Shown: positions 8,840 through 17,559 of the stretch, one piece after another
Position numbering within the stretch: the stretch's first letter is position 1
How the letters are laid out: each line of letters opens with the position of its first letter
Origin: Candidatus Pseudobacter hemicellulosilyticus
Lineage (GTDB): Bacteria; Bacteroidota; Bacteroidia; Chitinophagales; Chitinophagaceae
DNA length: 64,000 nucleotides
Assembly: GCA_029202545.1 (NCBI GenBank)
Contig: CP119311.1
Coordinates: 1,178,001-1,242,000 of the forward strand
Direction of reading: 5' to 3'
Position numbers and translations under genes: made by a program
The notes under the pieces: generated by a model
Databases searched by the model: none
The model's input: the letters and a program-made list of their open reading frames with translations, nothing else
Told to the model about the DNA's origin: nothing

Positions 8840-9667
8840 ATGAAACGAACCATCAGCGCCCTTATCTTCCTGTTGCTGGCCGTGGCTGGAAAGTCCCAGC
8901 TGAAAACAGGAAAAGTCATTTACCAGCAAACGATCCGCGGCGGTAAGACCACCGTCAATATGAATGGCGAGACCCGCAGTTTTGACCGCCCTGATATGGT
9001 GATGAAAATGGAATTGTTATTCAGCAATGACCAGTCGCTCAAGATCCCCATCCAGGAGGAGCGGCCTGAAGCCGAAACCTTCAACAGCGGCGGCGGCCCC
9101 GGTGGTCCTGGCGGCGGACCCATGGGCATGCGGATGGCCGGCATGGCTTTTGGCGGCAACGCCACCGTATACCACAACTTTACAGAAGGCCGTAAGGTGG
9201 AAGAGCGGGAAGCCATGGGTAAAACTTACCTGATCACCGACAGTATCCGGGGAGCCGGCTGGAAGCTCACCGGCCAGACAAAGACCATCCTGAACTACCC
9301 CTGCCAGGAAGCCCGCTTACAGACCATTGTCATGACCCGCAGGATGACCTTCAGCAATGGAGAAATGAAACCTGAAGAGAAACCGGATACCCTCCAGGTG
9401 GTAGCCTGGTTTGCCCCGTCTATCCCAGTGCCCGCCGGGCCCGACTACCAGGGACAGCTGCCCGGGTTGATCCTGGAGCTGGATATACAGGAAGGCAAAA
9501 GCATTTGTACAGCCCTGTCTGTAGAGCCCAATGCCCCTGTCAGCAACCTGAAAGAACCTAAAAAAGGAAAAAAGATAACAGCTGAAGCCTTCAAAAAAGA
9601 ACAGGAAGAAGGCATGCAGAAAATGATGCAACGCGGCGGTGGTATGCGCCCGCCCGGACGCATGTAG
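8840..9667 (+). CDS. GLPGLI family exported protein
   Basis: The product has 275 residues with a signal peptide (about 1-19, ending GKSQ). The family signature is read as GQLPGLILEL near residue 209. A Gly/Pro/Met-rich tract lies at about 75-100 (GGPGGPGGGPMGMRM), and the C-terminus is Lys/Glu-rich then Met/Gly-rich. GLPGLI proteins are exported, Bacteroidota-specific and mostly of unknown function. The Met-rich tracts could bind copper or another soft metal, but that is speculation. It is transcribed away from the kinase/regulator pair with a shared control region, which suggests it is their regulon member. Confidence 0.88.
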   Translation: MKRTISALIFLLLAVAGKSQLKTGKVIYQQTIRGGKTTVNMNGETRSFDRPDMVMKMELLFSNDQSLKIPIQEERPEAETFNSGGGPGGPGGGPMGMRMAGMAFGGNATVYHNFTEGRKVEEREAMGKTYLITDSIRGAGWKLTGQTKTILNYPCQEARLQTIVMTRRMTFSNGEMKPEEKPDTLQVVAWFAPSIPVPAGPDYQGQLPGLILELDIQEGKSICTALSVEPNAPVSNLKEPKKGKKITAEAFKKEQEEGMQKMMQRGGGMRPPGRM

Positions 9668-9773
9668 TTTGTTTAACAAGACAGCGGGGCCAGGCTTTTG
9701 CAGAGAGCGGCAAAGGTCCTGGTCCTTTGTCTTTCCCGGTGGCCGCACAGGTATAAAAGTAGGCAATAAAAAA

Positions 9774-9793
9774 CCCCGCCAGTACTGGCGGGG
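9774..9793 (-). terminator. Rho-independent terminator (perfect palindrome)
   Basis: A 20-bp perfect palindrome, CCCCGCCAGTACTGGCGGGG, is followed on the minus strand by TTTTTTATT. It ends the small minus-strand membrane protein gene and could also stop the convergent GLPGLI transcript (CAAAAAG follows on the plus strand). Confidence 0.85.
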
Positions 9794-9831
9794 CAAAAAG
9801 CAAAGCGCATCACAAAACAAAAGCTTGTTCA

Positions 9832-10026
9832 CTATAGCGAAAGGGTTTCTTTTTCTTTAGTATCCATGAGTTCCTTCACCTTGTTGATCCAGAAACAAAT
9901 GGACAGGAAGGCTGCGGCGGTCAGCAGTGCAGAAACAGTATAGCTGGAATAGTAAAATAAATGCAGGCTGGCGATCGCAGTGGTAGCGATCATTACCAGG
10001 GTAGATAAAAGTAGAGCTGTTTTCAT
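9832..10026 (-). CDS. Small two-helix membrane protein, unknown function
   Basis: From the ATG at 10026 it encodes about 64 residues with two hydrophobic helices (about 3-22 and 28-45) and a charged tail ending in KELMDTKEKETLSL. An in-frame ATG six codons upstream (10044) is the alternative start. I do not recognise the family. A strong terminator follows 38 bp downstream, which supports it as a transcribed gene. The region before it holds the TGGTTCGTCC repeats. Confidence 0.6.
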   Translation of the reverse strand: MKTALLLSTLVMIATTAIASLHLFYYSSYTVSALLTAAAFLSICFWINKVKELMDTKEKETLSL

Positions 10027-10376
10027 GATCGTCAGTTTTACCATTACTGTTCATCAGTAACTTGTATAATAGACCTGGCTGGTCAGATGGCGTTTACTAA
10101 AGGAATGCTAAAGAGCGCAGAGATCAGGCTGCCCTTTTCAGCTTGTTCTGAACCGGGCCACACCTGGTTCGTCCCAACCCCGTATTTTCTCTTTTTCCTG
10201 TTTACCAGGTTGACATCAACGCAACCATTGGTTCGTCCCTGATCTGTTTTCTTTTTCCGGTTTGCGGGATGGAGAACCCCACAACCCTGGTTCGTCCATA
10301 ATTTCCTGACAGGGCTTTGCCCCTTATTGCCTTTCCTCCCGCTGAACATTCTTGCCGCACTACTGTTAAAGGAAAC
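10027..10376. other. Intergenic stretch with repeat units, no convincing gene
   Basis: These 350 bp between the small membrane protein and the LLM oxidoreductase hold the three repeat units described at 10163-10300. Reading frames crossing it on either strand have no family features. The promoters of both divergent flanking genes must lie here, but no clear TAnnTTTG box with a -33 partner was found. Confidence 0.5.
10163..10300. repeat. Three spaced copies of a dispersed intergenic repeat (core TGGTTCGTCC)
   Basis: GGTTCGTCC occurs at 10166-10174, 10230-10238 and 10289-10297. Each copy is preceded by a C/A-rich stretch; the first two are followed by a T/C-rich tract (TTTTCTCTTTTTCC, TTTTCTTTTTCC), the third by a shorter one. 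Spacings are 64 and 59 bp, so they do not keep a reading frame. The same arrangement is found at 56297-56443. Confidence 0.65.
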
Positions 10377-11408
10377 ATGAAGCAATTGCAACTGAGTGTG
10401 CTGGACCAGACGCCTGTGCGCAGAGGGTCCAATGCTGTTGGCGCCTTACAGGAAACCGTGCAGCTGGCCCGCCTGGCGGATAAACTGGGCTATACCCGAT
10501 ACTGGCTTTCCGAACACCACAATACCGGTACCCTGGCAGGTTCCGCCCCCGAGGTGTTGATTGCCCGGCTGGGTTCCGAGACCCGCCAGATCCGCTTTGG
10601 CTCCGGCGGCATCATGCTGCCCAACCACAGCACCCTCAAAGTGGCTGAGAATTTCCGGCTCCTGGAAGCATTGTACCCTGGCCGCATTGATCTGGGTATC
10701 GGTCGCGCCCCGGGTGGCGACCGGCTCACAGCCCAGTTGCTCAATCCCTCCAACACCTTCGATCCGCAGGAATATATCCGGCAGATAGATACCTTACAGG
10801 CCCTGCTGACGGATCAGCCCGCTGCCGGCAATGCGCAGGGAAAAGTAAGAGCCATGCCTTTTATCCAGACAGAGCCCGCGCTCTGGATGCTGACCTCCAG
10901 CGGGGAAAGCGCTTACCTGGCTGCTCATTTTGGAATGGCCCTCTCCTATGCCCAGTTCATCAATCCTCTGGGCGGTCCGGAAGCCATGGCCAATTACCGC
11001 CAGCGCTTTGTACCGTCCGACCAGTGGCCAGCACCCACCGGCAACGTAGGCATCTTTGCCTTTACCTCGGATGATGAACGGAAAGTGGAGGAAGTGCAGA
11101 CCATGATGGATTATCGCCTGCTGAGTTTTGAGAAAGGACGTTTTGAAGAAGTGATCACCTATGATATGGCCAGCAGCTACGATTATTCGCCGGGCGAATG
11201 GCAGCGCGTACTGTTCAACAGGAACAGGATGATTGTAGGCACTCCGGATGTGGTAAAGGAAAAAATGACGGCGCTGGCCGATGCTTTCCAGGTGAACGAA
11301 CTGGTTATTGCTACTTTTACTGAATTGCAGGAAGACAGGCTCCGCAGCTATGAACTGATGGCGCAGTTATTTGAGCTGCCTGTCCAGGATGCACAGGAGA
11401 TCTTTTGA
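10377..11408 (+). CDS. LLM class flavin-dependent oxidoreductase (luciferase-like, group 1)
   Basis: The TIM-barrel luciferase-like protein is 343 residues from the ATG at 10377 (MKQLQLSVLDQTP); the open frame extends 20 codons upstream into repeat DNA. Typical features are YWLSEHHNTG, FGSGGIMLPNHS, LGIGRAPGGD and the C-terminal IVGTPDVVKEKM, matching the group often called MsnO8-like. These enzymes use reduced flavin (FMNH2 or F420) to oxidise organic substrates; the substrate here is unknown. It stands alone and ends in a terminator shared with the convergent CsbD-like gene. Confidence 0.9.
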   Translation: MKQLQLSVLDQTPVRRGSNAVGALQETVQLARLADKLGYTRYWLSEHHNTGTLAGSAPEVLIARLGSETRQIRFGSGGIMLPNHSTLKVAENFRLLEALYPGRIDLGIGRAPGGDRLTAQLLNPSNTFDPQEYIRQIDTLQALLTDQPAAGNAQGKVRAMPFIQTEPALWMLTSSGESAYLAAHFGMALSYAQFINPLGGPEAMANYRQRFVPSDQWPAPTGNVGIFAFTSDDERKVEEVQTMMDYRLLSFEKGRFEEVITYDMASSYDYSPGEWQRVLFNRNRMIVGTPDVVKEKMTALADAFQVNELVIATFTELQEDRLRSYELMAQLFELPVQDAQEIF

Positions 11409-11431
11409 GAAGACCGGCAATGAAAAACAAA

Positions 11432-11449
11432 GACCAGGAAGCCCTGGTC
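11432..11449 (-). terminator. Terminator between convergent genes
   Basis: GACCAGG and CCTGGTC form a 7-bp stem with a 4-nt loop. On the minus strand it is followed by TTTGTTTTTC, so it best serves the CsbD-like gene; the plus-strand tail is weaker. Confidence 0.65.
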
Positions 11450-11501
11450 CTATAGTGTTTTACGCCACAGGGTCAATAGCGCCGATGCTCATCAATACTG
11501 C

Positions 11502-11714
11502 TCAGGAAGCAATATCCCTGTTGTGTGAAATACTTTCTATCAATGCTTTCACTTCCTCTTTTTCAAGGCTCATCTTACGGGACAACCGCTCCAGCAAGGC
11601 ATCTTCCTGACCGGGTTCATATTGCAGGTCCTCATCCGTAAGATGAATATTTCTTTCTTTGATCTTTTCTTTTACCTCGGGCCAGGGCGCGGCCAGTTTC
11701 AATGTTGCTGCCAT
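11502..11714 (-). CDS. CsbD-like general stress protein
   Basis: This short, highly charged 70-residue protein has the pattern WPEVKEKIKER...LTDEDLQY.PGQEDALLERLSRK, which follows the CsbD-like fold (W..vK.K.....LTddDl....g..delig.lq.k). CsbD-like proteins are induced by general stress in many bacteria; the molecular role is unknown. It stands alone, convergent with the LLM oxidoreductase, with a terminator about 50 bp downstream. The N-terminus is a few residues longer than in the usual family members. Confidence 0.72.
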   Translation of the reverse strand: MAATLKLAAPWPEVKEKIKERNIHLTDEDLQYEPGQEDALLERLSRKMSLEKEEVKALIESISHNRDIAS

Positions 11715-11753
11715 ACCATCTGTTTAGGGTACTGCCAGCAAACCCCATGCCCG

Positions 11754-12593
11754 CTACCGGAGATCCAGATCAGCCATTACCGGGCAGTGGTCGGAAGGAT
11801 ATTTGCCCTGGTAAGTATCCGTCAGCAGGCCCCAGCGTTTTGCTTTGATGCCTTTGCTGACGAAAATATGGTCAATGATCTCTTTACTGTCTATATTCCT
11901 GCCAAAATCATTGAAGGAGCCGCCCAGTGCATAAGGATGGGCCACCAGCTTATAAGTATCCTGCAGCTCCCCGTTATTGGCAAGGGCCAGGTACCATTCA
12001 CTGTCATGACCGCCATTGAAATCACCTGCCAGTATAGCGGGTGAACTGCCCGCGATCTCTTTGATCTTACGCAGGATCAGCTTACTGCTCTGTACCCGGG
12101 CAACCACACCCTGGTGATCAAAATGCACACTGAAGAAATAAAATTTCTTTTTGCTGGCCAGGTCCTGCAACTGAACCCAGGAGCAGATCCTGTTATGTTT
12201 GGCATCCCAGCCAAAACCAGGTTTCTCCGGTGTTTCGGATAACCAGAAATCGCCTTTGGCCAGGAGTTTGAACTTATCTTTTTTAAAGAAAACGGCAGAA
12301 TGCTCACCCTTCGACTGCCCGTCGTCCCTGCCAACCCCATACCAGCTATAGCCTGGCAGGTGTGCGCTCAGGGAGTCCAGCTGGTGCCGGTATCCTTCCT
12401 GGGTGCCGAAGATATCAAAGTCATGAAAACCGATCAGCGCACTGATGATGGGCAGGCGATCCTGCCAGAGATTACCAGTATCATGCTGGTTTGCATATCG
12501 GAGATTATAAGAAGCCACGCGAACGGATTGCGCGTGCAGGGTACCGGAAAAAAGAGTTAATGCCATTACGTAGAGCCATTTTGAACAACGCAT
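11754..12593 (-). CDS. Endonuclease/exonuclease/phosphatase (EEP) family exported hydrolase
   Basis: The product has 279 residues with a signal peptide (about 1-21, ending LHAQ). EEP-fold motifs are all visible: ASYNLRY, FGTQEGY with the metal-binding Glu, VHFDHQG, AGDFNGG, IDHIFVS and the terminal SDHCPV. Members cut phosphodiester bonds in nucleic acids, sphingomyelin or phosphoinositides. The exported location and stand-alone context favour a phosphodiesterase acting outside the cytoplasm, possibly in phosphate or nucleotide scavenging; the substrate is unknown. Confidence 0.88.
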   Translation of the reverse strand: MRCSKWLYVMALTLFSGTLHAQSVRVASYNLRYANQHDTGNLWQDRLPIISALIGFHDFDIFGTQEGYRHQLDSLSAHLPGYSWYGVGRDDGQSKGEHSAVFFKKDKFKLLAKGDFWLSETPEKPGFGWDAKHNRICSWVQLQDLASKKKFYFFSVHFDHQGVVARVQSSKLILRKIKEIAGSSPAILAGDFNGGHDSEWYLALANNGELQDTYKLVAHPYALGGSFNDFGRNIDSKEIIDHIFVSKGIKAKRWGLLTDTYQGKYPSDHCPVMADLDLR

Positions 12594-12683
12594 AGGAGTC
12601 GTTTAATGGCCCGAAGCTACAAACTAATTTGTTTGCATCCGGAGATCAACTTGTTAACGGAAGATCATTTCTCTAAAACCTGC

Positions 12684-12974
12684 CTACTGCAGCTGCTGAA
12701 AACTGAATGTATGTTTATACACCGTAATGGGTGCGCAGGGTTCCGCTTTACCGGGATCCTGCAGCCGGTCGTTCTGCAGGCTCTCCATCACCACTTCTGT
12801 GAGCAGGCGGGATCCCGCTGGCCGGAGATCCTCCAGCTCCAGCCGGGACACTGGCCTCAGCTGGGCCACCGGGATAAACAAACAGGCTTTTTTGCGCAGG
12901 TGATAGGCAAAGGCCATCAATGGACAACCTTCGTTGTGGGCACAGATACTGCAATAATTGAATGCTATTTTCAT
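12684..12974 (-). CDS. Small cysteine-containing hypothetical protein
   Basis: About 96 residues run from the ATG at 12974, which has a purine-rich AAGAGG about 7 bp upstream; a GTG two codons earlier is possible. Near the N-terminus CSICAHNEGC spaces three cysteines like a metal or redox site. The rest is mixed and not membrane-like. I do not recognise the family. It follows the GIN-domain lipoprotein gene by 25 bp on the same strand and is probably co-transcribed with it. Confidence 0.5.
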   Translation of the reverse strand: MKIAFNYCSICAHNEGCPLMAFAYHLRKKACLFIPVAQLRPVSRLELEDLRPAGSRLLTEVVMESLQNDRLQDPGKAEPCAPITVYKHTFSFQQLQ

Positions 12975-12999
12975 CAGCACCTCTTTTGAGATTCATTGC

Positions 13000-13719
13000 T
13001 TATAATTGCTTAACGCTTCCTGACCCTGATATATTGGCATTGACCGCAGGATTCCCCCGGTAATAAACGGACCCGCTGCCGGAGATCTTTGCATCCAGCC
13101 GGTCCTCCACGGATAAGCGGATATCTCCCGAGCCGCTGATCTCCGTTTCCGCAGTCTGGAACAGGACCTGGGATACACTGATATTACCGCTTCCGCTGAT
13201 CCGCAGGTTGGCGGAATGGGCTGTTCCCTCCAGGGCCGAGATACTGCCGGAACCCGAAATGCGGGCAGTCAGCCGGTCCGTCAGCTCCAGCCGCCCCATC
13301 ACTATATTTCCCGAGCCATTGATGCCCAGGTCCAGGGAGCTGGCCTGTATGGTGCTGCTGGCCTGGATATTGGCCGAGCCATCCAGCCGCAGGCCCTGAA
13401 TAACGGCATTGCTTATGCGCATAACAACAGGGTCATGCCGGCCCAGGTTCTTATTATCCTTAAAGCGGATGCGCATCTCCCCGTCAAATACCGGAGTCTC
13501 TATCTCATCCAGTATATTCTGCTGGGCATCTATCCGGAACCGCGTATCCGTTTCCTGGGTGAAATACAGGGTGGCCGGCACCTGCAATATGATCCGGGAG
13601 AAAGCGGCCGGTTGCCTTTCCTGGGATACCACCGGTCCATCGCCGGTCAGTTTTTTTTCACAGGCGGTCAATGTCAGTACAGCTGCTGCAGGCAGCAGCC
13701 ATTGTTGGAAGAACCTCAT
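13000..13719 (-). CDS. Head GIN domain-containing lipoprotein (DUF2807)
   Basis: The 239-residue product starts with a lipoprotein signal ending LTLTAC (Cys at 20). The body is a repetitive beta structure with five or more ISGSG or similar turns (INGSGN, ISGSGS, ISGSGN, ISGSGD, ISGSGS) spaced by about 20 residues, typical of the putative auto-transporter adhesin 'head GIN' domain. Function in Bacteroidota is unknown; adhesion has been proposed from fold only. It heads a likely two-gene unit with the small cysteine-containing protein. Confidence 0.87.
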   Translation of the reverse strand: MRFFQQWLLPAAAVLTLTACEKKLTGDGPVVSQERQPAAFSRIILQVPATLYFTQETDTRFRIDAQQNILDEIETPVFDGEMRIRFKDNKNLGRHDPVVMRISNAVIQGLRLDGSANIQASSTIQASSLDLGINGSGNIVMGRLELTDRLTARISGSGSISALEGTAHSANLRISGSGNISVSQVLFQTAETEISGSGDIRLSVEDRLDAKISGSGSVYYRGNPAVNANISGSGSVKQL

Positions 13720-13879
13720 GATGTAAAATTTCTGTTGTTGATAAATAGATCTTTTAAAAATGAGGGTGTGTGCTATAACAGGGTGCTGGCGTCCTGACCG
13801 GGCGAAACGGGAGCTCCTAACTACAGATGATGTCCGAATTCTGAGGGGCCCACGCTTCGCCCGGGAAAGGCAGCCAGGG

Positions 13880-14746
13880 TTATTCTACTTTCTTTGCCAG
13901 CTCTGATTCAGCTACTGTGCCAAACCAGCCATAGATCCGGTTCTTGCTGCCGGCCTGGTTGCTTTTCAGGTTATAGGGCACGTTCTGCAATACCCTGGAG
14001 AACATGCCGCCATTGGTGAGCTGGTCATTGACCATCCGGATAAAATTATAAGAGGGCTTACTCAGCGAACGGATCAGCACTTTCACTTCATCGCCCTGCA
14101 CATAAGGATGGTCGCCGGAAGTGATCCCTTCCCGGATGGGCAGGATAAAGTTCATGCCATCGGATACATCTTCATAAAAGGAGCCGTCAATGGCCCACAT
14201 TTCCGTTACGTTGTGGTTGAGCGAACCGTTGCGGTAGGTGCGGATCCAGTAGTAGTCCTGCGCCCCCGGCAGGTCCTGGGCATAGAAGGTAGCATAGTAG
14301 CCTTCGTCGTTGCCGGTCTCTTCTTCCTTGTATTCAATGGTGATGGAATCCACCGGGCAAACCCGGTTCAGCACATCAGTTGCTTCAAACAATTCACCAT
14401 TGTAGGTAATGCTCAGCTTATACTCATGCCCTACTACACCGATACGATTACCGGGACCGGGATCATAGGTATAGGAACCGTTGGCGTAGCTGAAGGGGTA
14501 GGTCTGGTTGAGGGTAAGATCGGTAATACTTACCTGCGCATTGGCAATGGGCTCGGGGCCAGACTGGCTCAGGTAACCCACCGCTTTCAGGACCTTGATG
14601 GTCTGTGCTTCTTCCCGGTCATTGATCCAGGCATCTACGTAAGGCACCGGGTCGGCCGCAGGCAGGTCAATGTCCACTACTTTTTCACAGGAAGCCAGCA
14701 GTCCCAGGCCCAATATTGCGATACTATATATTGATAATTTTTTCAT
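13880..14746 (-). CDS. DUF4249 lipoprotein, partner of TonB-dependent receptor
   Basis: This 288-residue lipoprotein has a lipobox LLASC (Cys at 20). The following EKVVDIDLPAADP and Y.DAWI....E.QTIK...V.YL segments are typical of DUF4249. In Bacteroidota DUF4249 proteins are regularly encoded directly after a TonB-dependent receptor with a carboxypeptidase-like plug extension, as here (6-bp gap). The pair probably forms a surface uptake complex analogous to SusCD, with an unknown ligand. No degradative enzymes adjoin it, which argues against a polysaccharide utilisation locus. Confidence 0.87.
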   Translation of the reverse strand: MKKLSIYSIAILGLGLLASCEKVVDIDLPAADPVPYVDAWINDREEAQTIKVLKAVGYLSQSGPEPIANAQVSITDLTLNQTYPFSYANGSYTYDPGPGNRIGVVGHEYKLSITYNGELFEATDVLNRVCPVDSITIEYKEEETGNDEGYYATFYAQDLPGAQDYYWIRTYRNGSLNHNVTEMWAIDGSFYEDVSDGMNFILPIREGITSGDHPYVQGDEVKVLIRSLSKPSYNFIRMVNDQLTNGGMFSRVLQNVPYNLKSNQAGSKNRIYGWFGTVAESELAKKVE

Positions 14747-14752
14747 GATCGG

Positions 14753-17149
14753 TTAGAATTTAAAGTTCCAGGTAATTGAAGGAATAACGGAGCCAAGGAT
14801 GGAGAGCCGCACCGATTCTCTTTTAGAAGGATCATCCTCGTTCTGCCGGAAATAAATGCTGTACGCATTCTGGCGTGCATAGAGGTTATATACCCCAAAC
14901 ACCCATTCCTGTTTGAATTTCTTACCCTGCCTGCCCTGCATGGTGGCGGCAACATCCAGGCGGTGATAAGCCGGCAGCCGGTAGTTGTTGCGCTCGCCGG
15001 TAGTGTTGTAAGGAATAGGCATCCCCTGGATATCCAGCCGTACGTTAGGATAGGTAGCGGGTGTACCGGATCCGTAATTGAAGGTGCCGGACACGCTCCA
15101 TTTATCATTCAGTTCCCTGGTGAGTGACACATTGATAACATGGGTACGGTCATAGCGGCTCAGGTACCAGTCGCTGTTGCTGATGCCTGCTGTTCTGCGG
15201 TAAGACCGGGACCAGGTATAGTTGACCCAGCCCTGCCATTTGCCGGTTTCCTTTTTCACTTCCAGCTCCACGCCATAGGCTTTGCCATCACCCATGGTCA
15301 GCTCACCTTCCACCAGCGGGTTCAGGTCCAGGTTGGAACCATCAATATAATCCAGCTGGTCCTCCATCTTTTTGTAAAAGACCTCGGCGGATAATTCCAC
15401 CGGGAACCTGTTGGGCACGGCCACCACACCCACCGAGAACTGATCGGTGAGGGAAGGGTTGATATTATTGGTGCTGGGGAAGTACAGGTCAACCGGTGTG
15501 GGTGAGGCTGTATTGGACAGCAGGTGCATGTATTGCGTGCTGCGGCCATAACCGGCTTTGAGGTGAAGGTTCTTCTGTACCTGGTACTTCACCGAGATGC
15601 GGGGTTCAAAGAAGGTCCAGTCGGCCACTGATCTTTTCTTATTGGATTTGCCGTTGCTGCTCATGTCTTCAATATAGTCCAGTGGCTTCCGCACATTGGC
15701 CGTGGTATCCCGGTAATGGTACACCAGCGAATTGCTCAGGTAAGCATAGTGGTTCACCCGCACCCCTGCCTGCACAGAAAGGGCCTTGCTGATCTTCCAG
15801 GTGTCTTCCAGGTAGGCGGCGGCTTCCAGGCCATAGCGGCGGGGCAGGATAATGGAGGCTTCTGTACCCTCATCATTGATGATGCCTTTGCCGGGATAGA
15901 AATTATACTGGAGGAAATTGACACCGGCCTTCAGCTCGTGACTGGAATTGATATACCAGGTGAGCGCCGGTTTAACGCCGTAGGTCTGGATATCCGATGT
16001 CCAGTTATAGCTTTGTTGCTTGGGATCTTCCGCTTCGGAGTTGAACTCCAGGCTGTAATCATACTTGGAATAGTATACGCTGGTGTTCAGGAAAAGTTTG
16101 GGACTGAACAGGTGGTTCCAGCGCAGGGTGCCCGTCATATTGCCCCAGTTCATGAAGGCCTGGTTGTTGAAGGAAAACACATCCCGGCCCAGGTAACCGC
16201 TGAGATAAACGGTATTGTTGTCGTTGAGCTTGTAGTTGATCTTGGCCGTAAGGTCATAGAAATACATCTGGTTATCGCGGGCGTCTGCCTTCAGGAAGGG
16301 TTTGGACAATACATCTATATAAGAACGACGGCCCGCTATCACAAAAGAGGATTTGTCTTTCTGAATGGGACCTTCCACGGACAAACGGCTGAAGATGGTG
16401 CTGATGCCACCGTTCACATGGAAGTCCTGGTTGTTCCCTTCCTTCATGCGGATATCGAGCACGGAAGAGGTACGGCCGCCATATTCCGCCGGGAAAGCAC
16501 CTTTGTAGAGGGTCACATTCTTTACGGCATCGGGATTGAATACAGAGAAAAAGCCCAGCATATGCGAAGAGTTGTAAACCGGCGCCTCATCCATCAGGAT
16601 CAGGTTCTCATCTACGTTACCTCCGCGTACATTAAAGCCGGAAGCGCCTTCCCCTACAGACGTGATGCCAGGCAGTGTCAGCATGGCTTTCACAATATCA
16701 GGCTCCCCCATGAAAGCAGGGATCTTTTTGATCTGCCCGATGCTCATCTGCTGGATGCCCAGCGCAACGGTATTGGTACGGCGCAATCTTTTTTCACCAG
16801 TTACCACTACTTCTTCCATCACATTGGCGGAAGCGCTCATGGTCAGTTCAACTGTTTTATCTGCATTGAGGTCTATTGATCTTGTCAGTTCGCCAAAACC
16901 CGCGTGGGAAGCGGTCAGCGTGTATTTCCCTGCCGGCAGGGTCACCACATAATAACCATAGGAATTGGATTGAACGGTAACATTGGCCGGCTGGATAATG
17001 ATAGTGGCATTGATCAGTACCTCGCCACTGGTAACATCCTTAATATAGCCACTGATGGTAAACTTTTTGCCGGACTGTGCTACAACATTCAGCTGCATCG
17101 CCAACAGCAGGAGGAAAAAACCAAGTAATCGGATCGTCTTACGTGTCAT
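14753..17149 (-). CDS. TonB-dependent receptor with N-terminal carboxypeptidase-like domain
   Basis: The outer-membrane receptor is about 798 residues from the ATG at 17149 (MTRKTIRLLGF), with a signal peptide ending VVAQ. A CarboxypepD_reg-like beta-sandwich follows (about 28-110; FTISGYIKDVTSGE). The plug domain contains EEVVVTGEK, GFNVRGGNVDENLILMDEAPVYN and GGRTSSVLDIRMKEG. A 22-strand barrel then runs to a C-terminal Phe (ITWNFKF). It is not fused to a secretin/STN domain, so no direct anti-sigma signalling is predicted. It is the first gene of a pair with DUF4249. It imports an unknown substrate with TonB energy. Confidence 0.93.
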   Translation of the reverse strand: MTRKTIRLLGFFLLLLAMQLNVVAQSGKKFTISGYIKDVTSGEVLINATIIIQPANVTVQSNSYGYYVVTLPAGKYTLTASHAGFGELTRSIDLNADKTVELTMSASANVMEEVVVTGEKRLRRTNTVALGIQQMSIGQIKKIPAFMGEPDIVKAMLTLPGITSVGEGASGFNVRGGNVDENLILMDEAPVYNSSHMLGFFSVFNPDAVKNVTLYKGAFPAEYGGRTSSVLDIRMKEGNNQDFHVNGGISTIFSRLSVEGPIQKDKSSFVIAGRRSYIDVLSKPFLKADARDNQMYFYDLTAKINYKLNDNNTVYLSGYLGRDVFSFNNQAFMNWGNMTGTLRWNHLFSPKLFLNTSVYYSKYDYSLEFNSEAEDPKQQSYNWTSDIQTYGVKPALTWYINSSHELKAGVNFLQYNFYPGKGIINDEGTEASIILPRRYGLEAAAYLEDTWKISKALSVQAGVRVNHYAYLSNSLVYHYRDTTANVRKPLDYIEDMSSNGKSNKKRSVADWTFFEPRISVKYQVQKNLHLKAGYGRSTQYMHLLSNTASPTPVDLYFPSTNNINPSLTDQFSVGVVAVPNRFPVELSAEVFYKKMEDQLDYIDGSNLDLNPLVEGELTMGDGKAYGVELEVKKETGKWQGWVNYTWSRSYRRTAGISNSDWYLSRYDRTHVINVSLTRELNDKWSVSGTFNYGSGTPATYPNVRLDIQGMPIPYNTTGERNNYRLPAYHRLDVAATMQGRQGKKFKQEWVFGVYNLYARQNAYSIYFRQNEDDPSKRESVRLSILGSVIPSITWNFKF

Positions 17150-17559
17150 GTTTTGTTGGTGTTTGGAAACTAATGACAACCATCAAGGGACAAACCCCTA
17201 TCAGGCTCAGCCTATTTAGAAATAATTAACAATTATGGCAGACAATGTGTATGCGAAGAAAACACATTTATAGTCAATGGACAGGAGCAACCCCGTTGAA
17301 CCCGGCTATTTGGGCCTTCAACAGTGAAAATAAAGGCCCGGGCAGTTGCGGCAGAGGCCCGATCCGGGGAACGCATAAACTTTATCTGATTGTAACGACA
17401 ATATACATGAAAACTAATTGCATGTATTTTTGACTTATGCAAAAAAAAGGCAGGCTACGCTGTTGCTTCGGGCTTTCTTGGTATATTGCCTGTCCACACA
17501 TCTCTCAACTCTCATCCCGGGTAAATTCTGAACGGTAGCCTCACGAATAATTAACAGAC
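17150..17559. other. Divergent intergenic region between TonB receptor and PAS kinase
   Basis: The 410 bp contain no convincing gene. An inverted repeat GGGCCTT/AAGGCCC (17312-17318 and 17333-17339) and the 11-bp palindrome AGGCTCAGCCT (17203-17213) are present. TATTTTTG at 17425-17432 fits the -7 consensus for the plus-strand kinase, though without a clear -33. The palindrome near 17208 lies about 55 bp upstream of the receptor start and could be an operator. Confidence 0.4.

Noticed and set aside
10163..10300. CRISPR-like or REP interpretation of the TGGTTCGTCC copies
   Set aside because: The conserved part is only about 10-25 bp, spacing varies, the units are not palindromic and no cas genes are near.
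10083..10391. Minus-strand 102-codon frame with repeating GTN-like peptide segments
   Set aside because: The apparent repeats come from the TGGTTCGTCC DNA units; unit spacing (64 and 59 bp) is not a multiple of three, so it is not a coding repeat.
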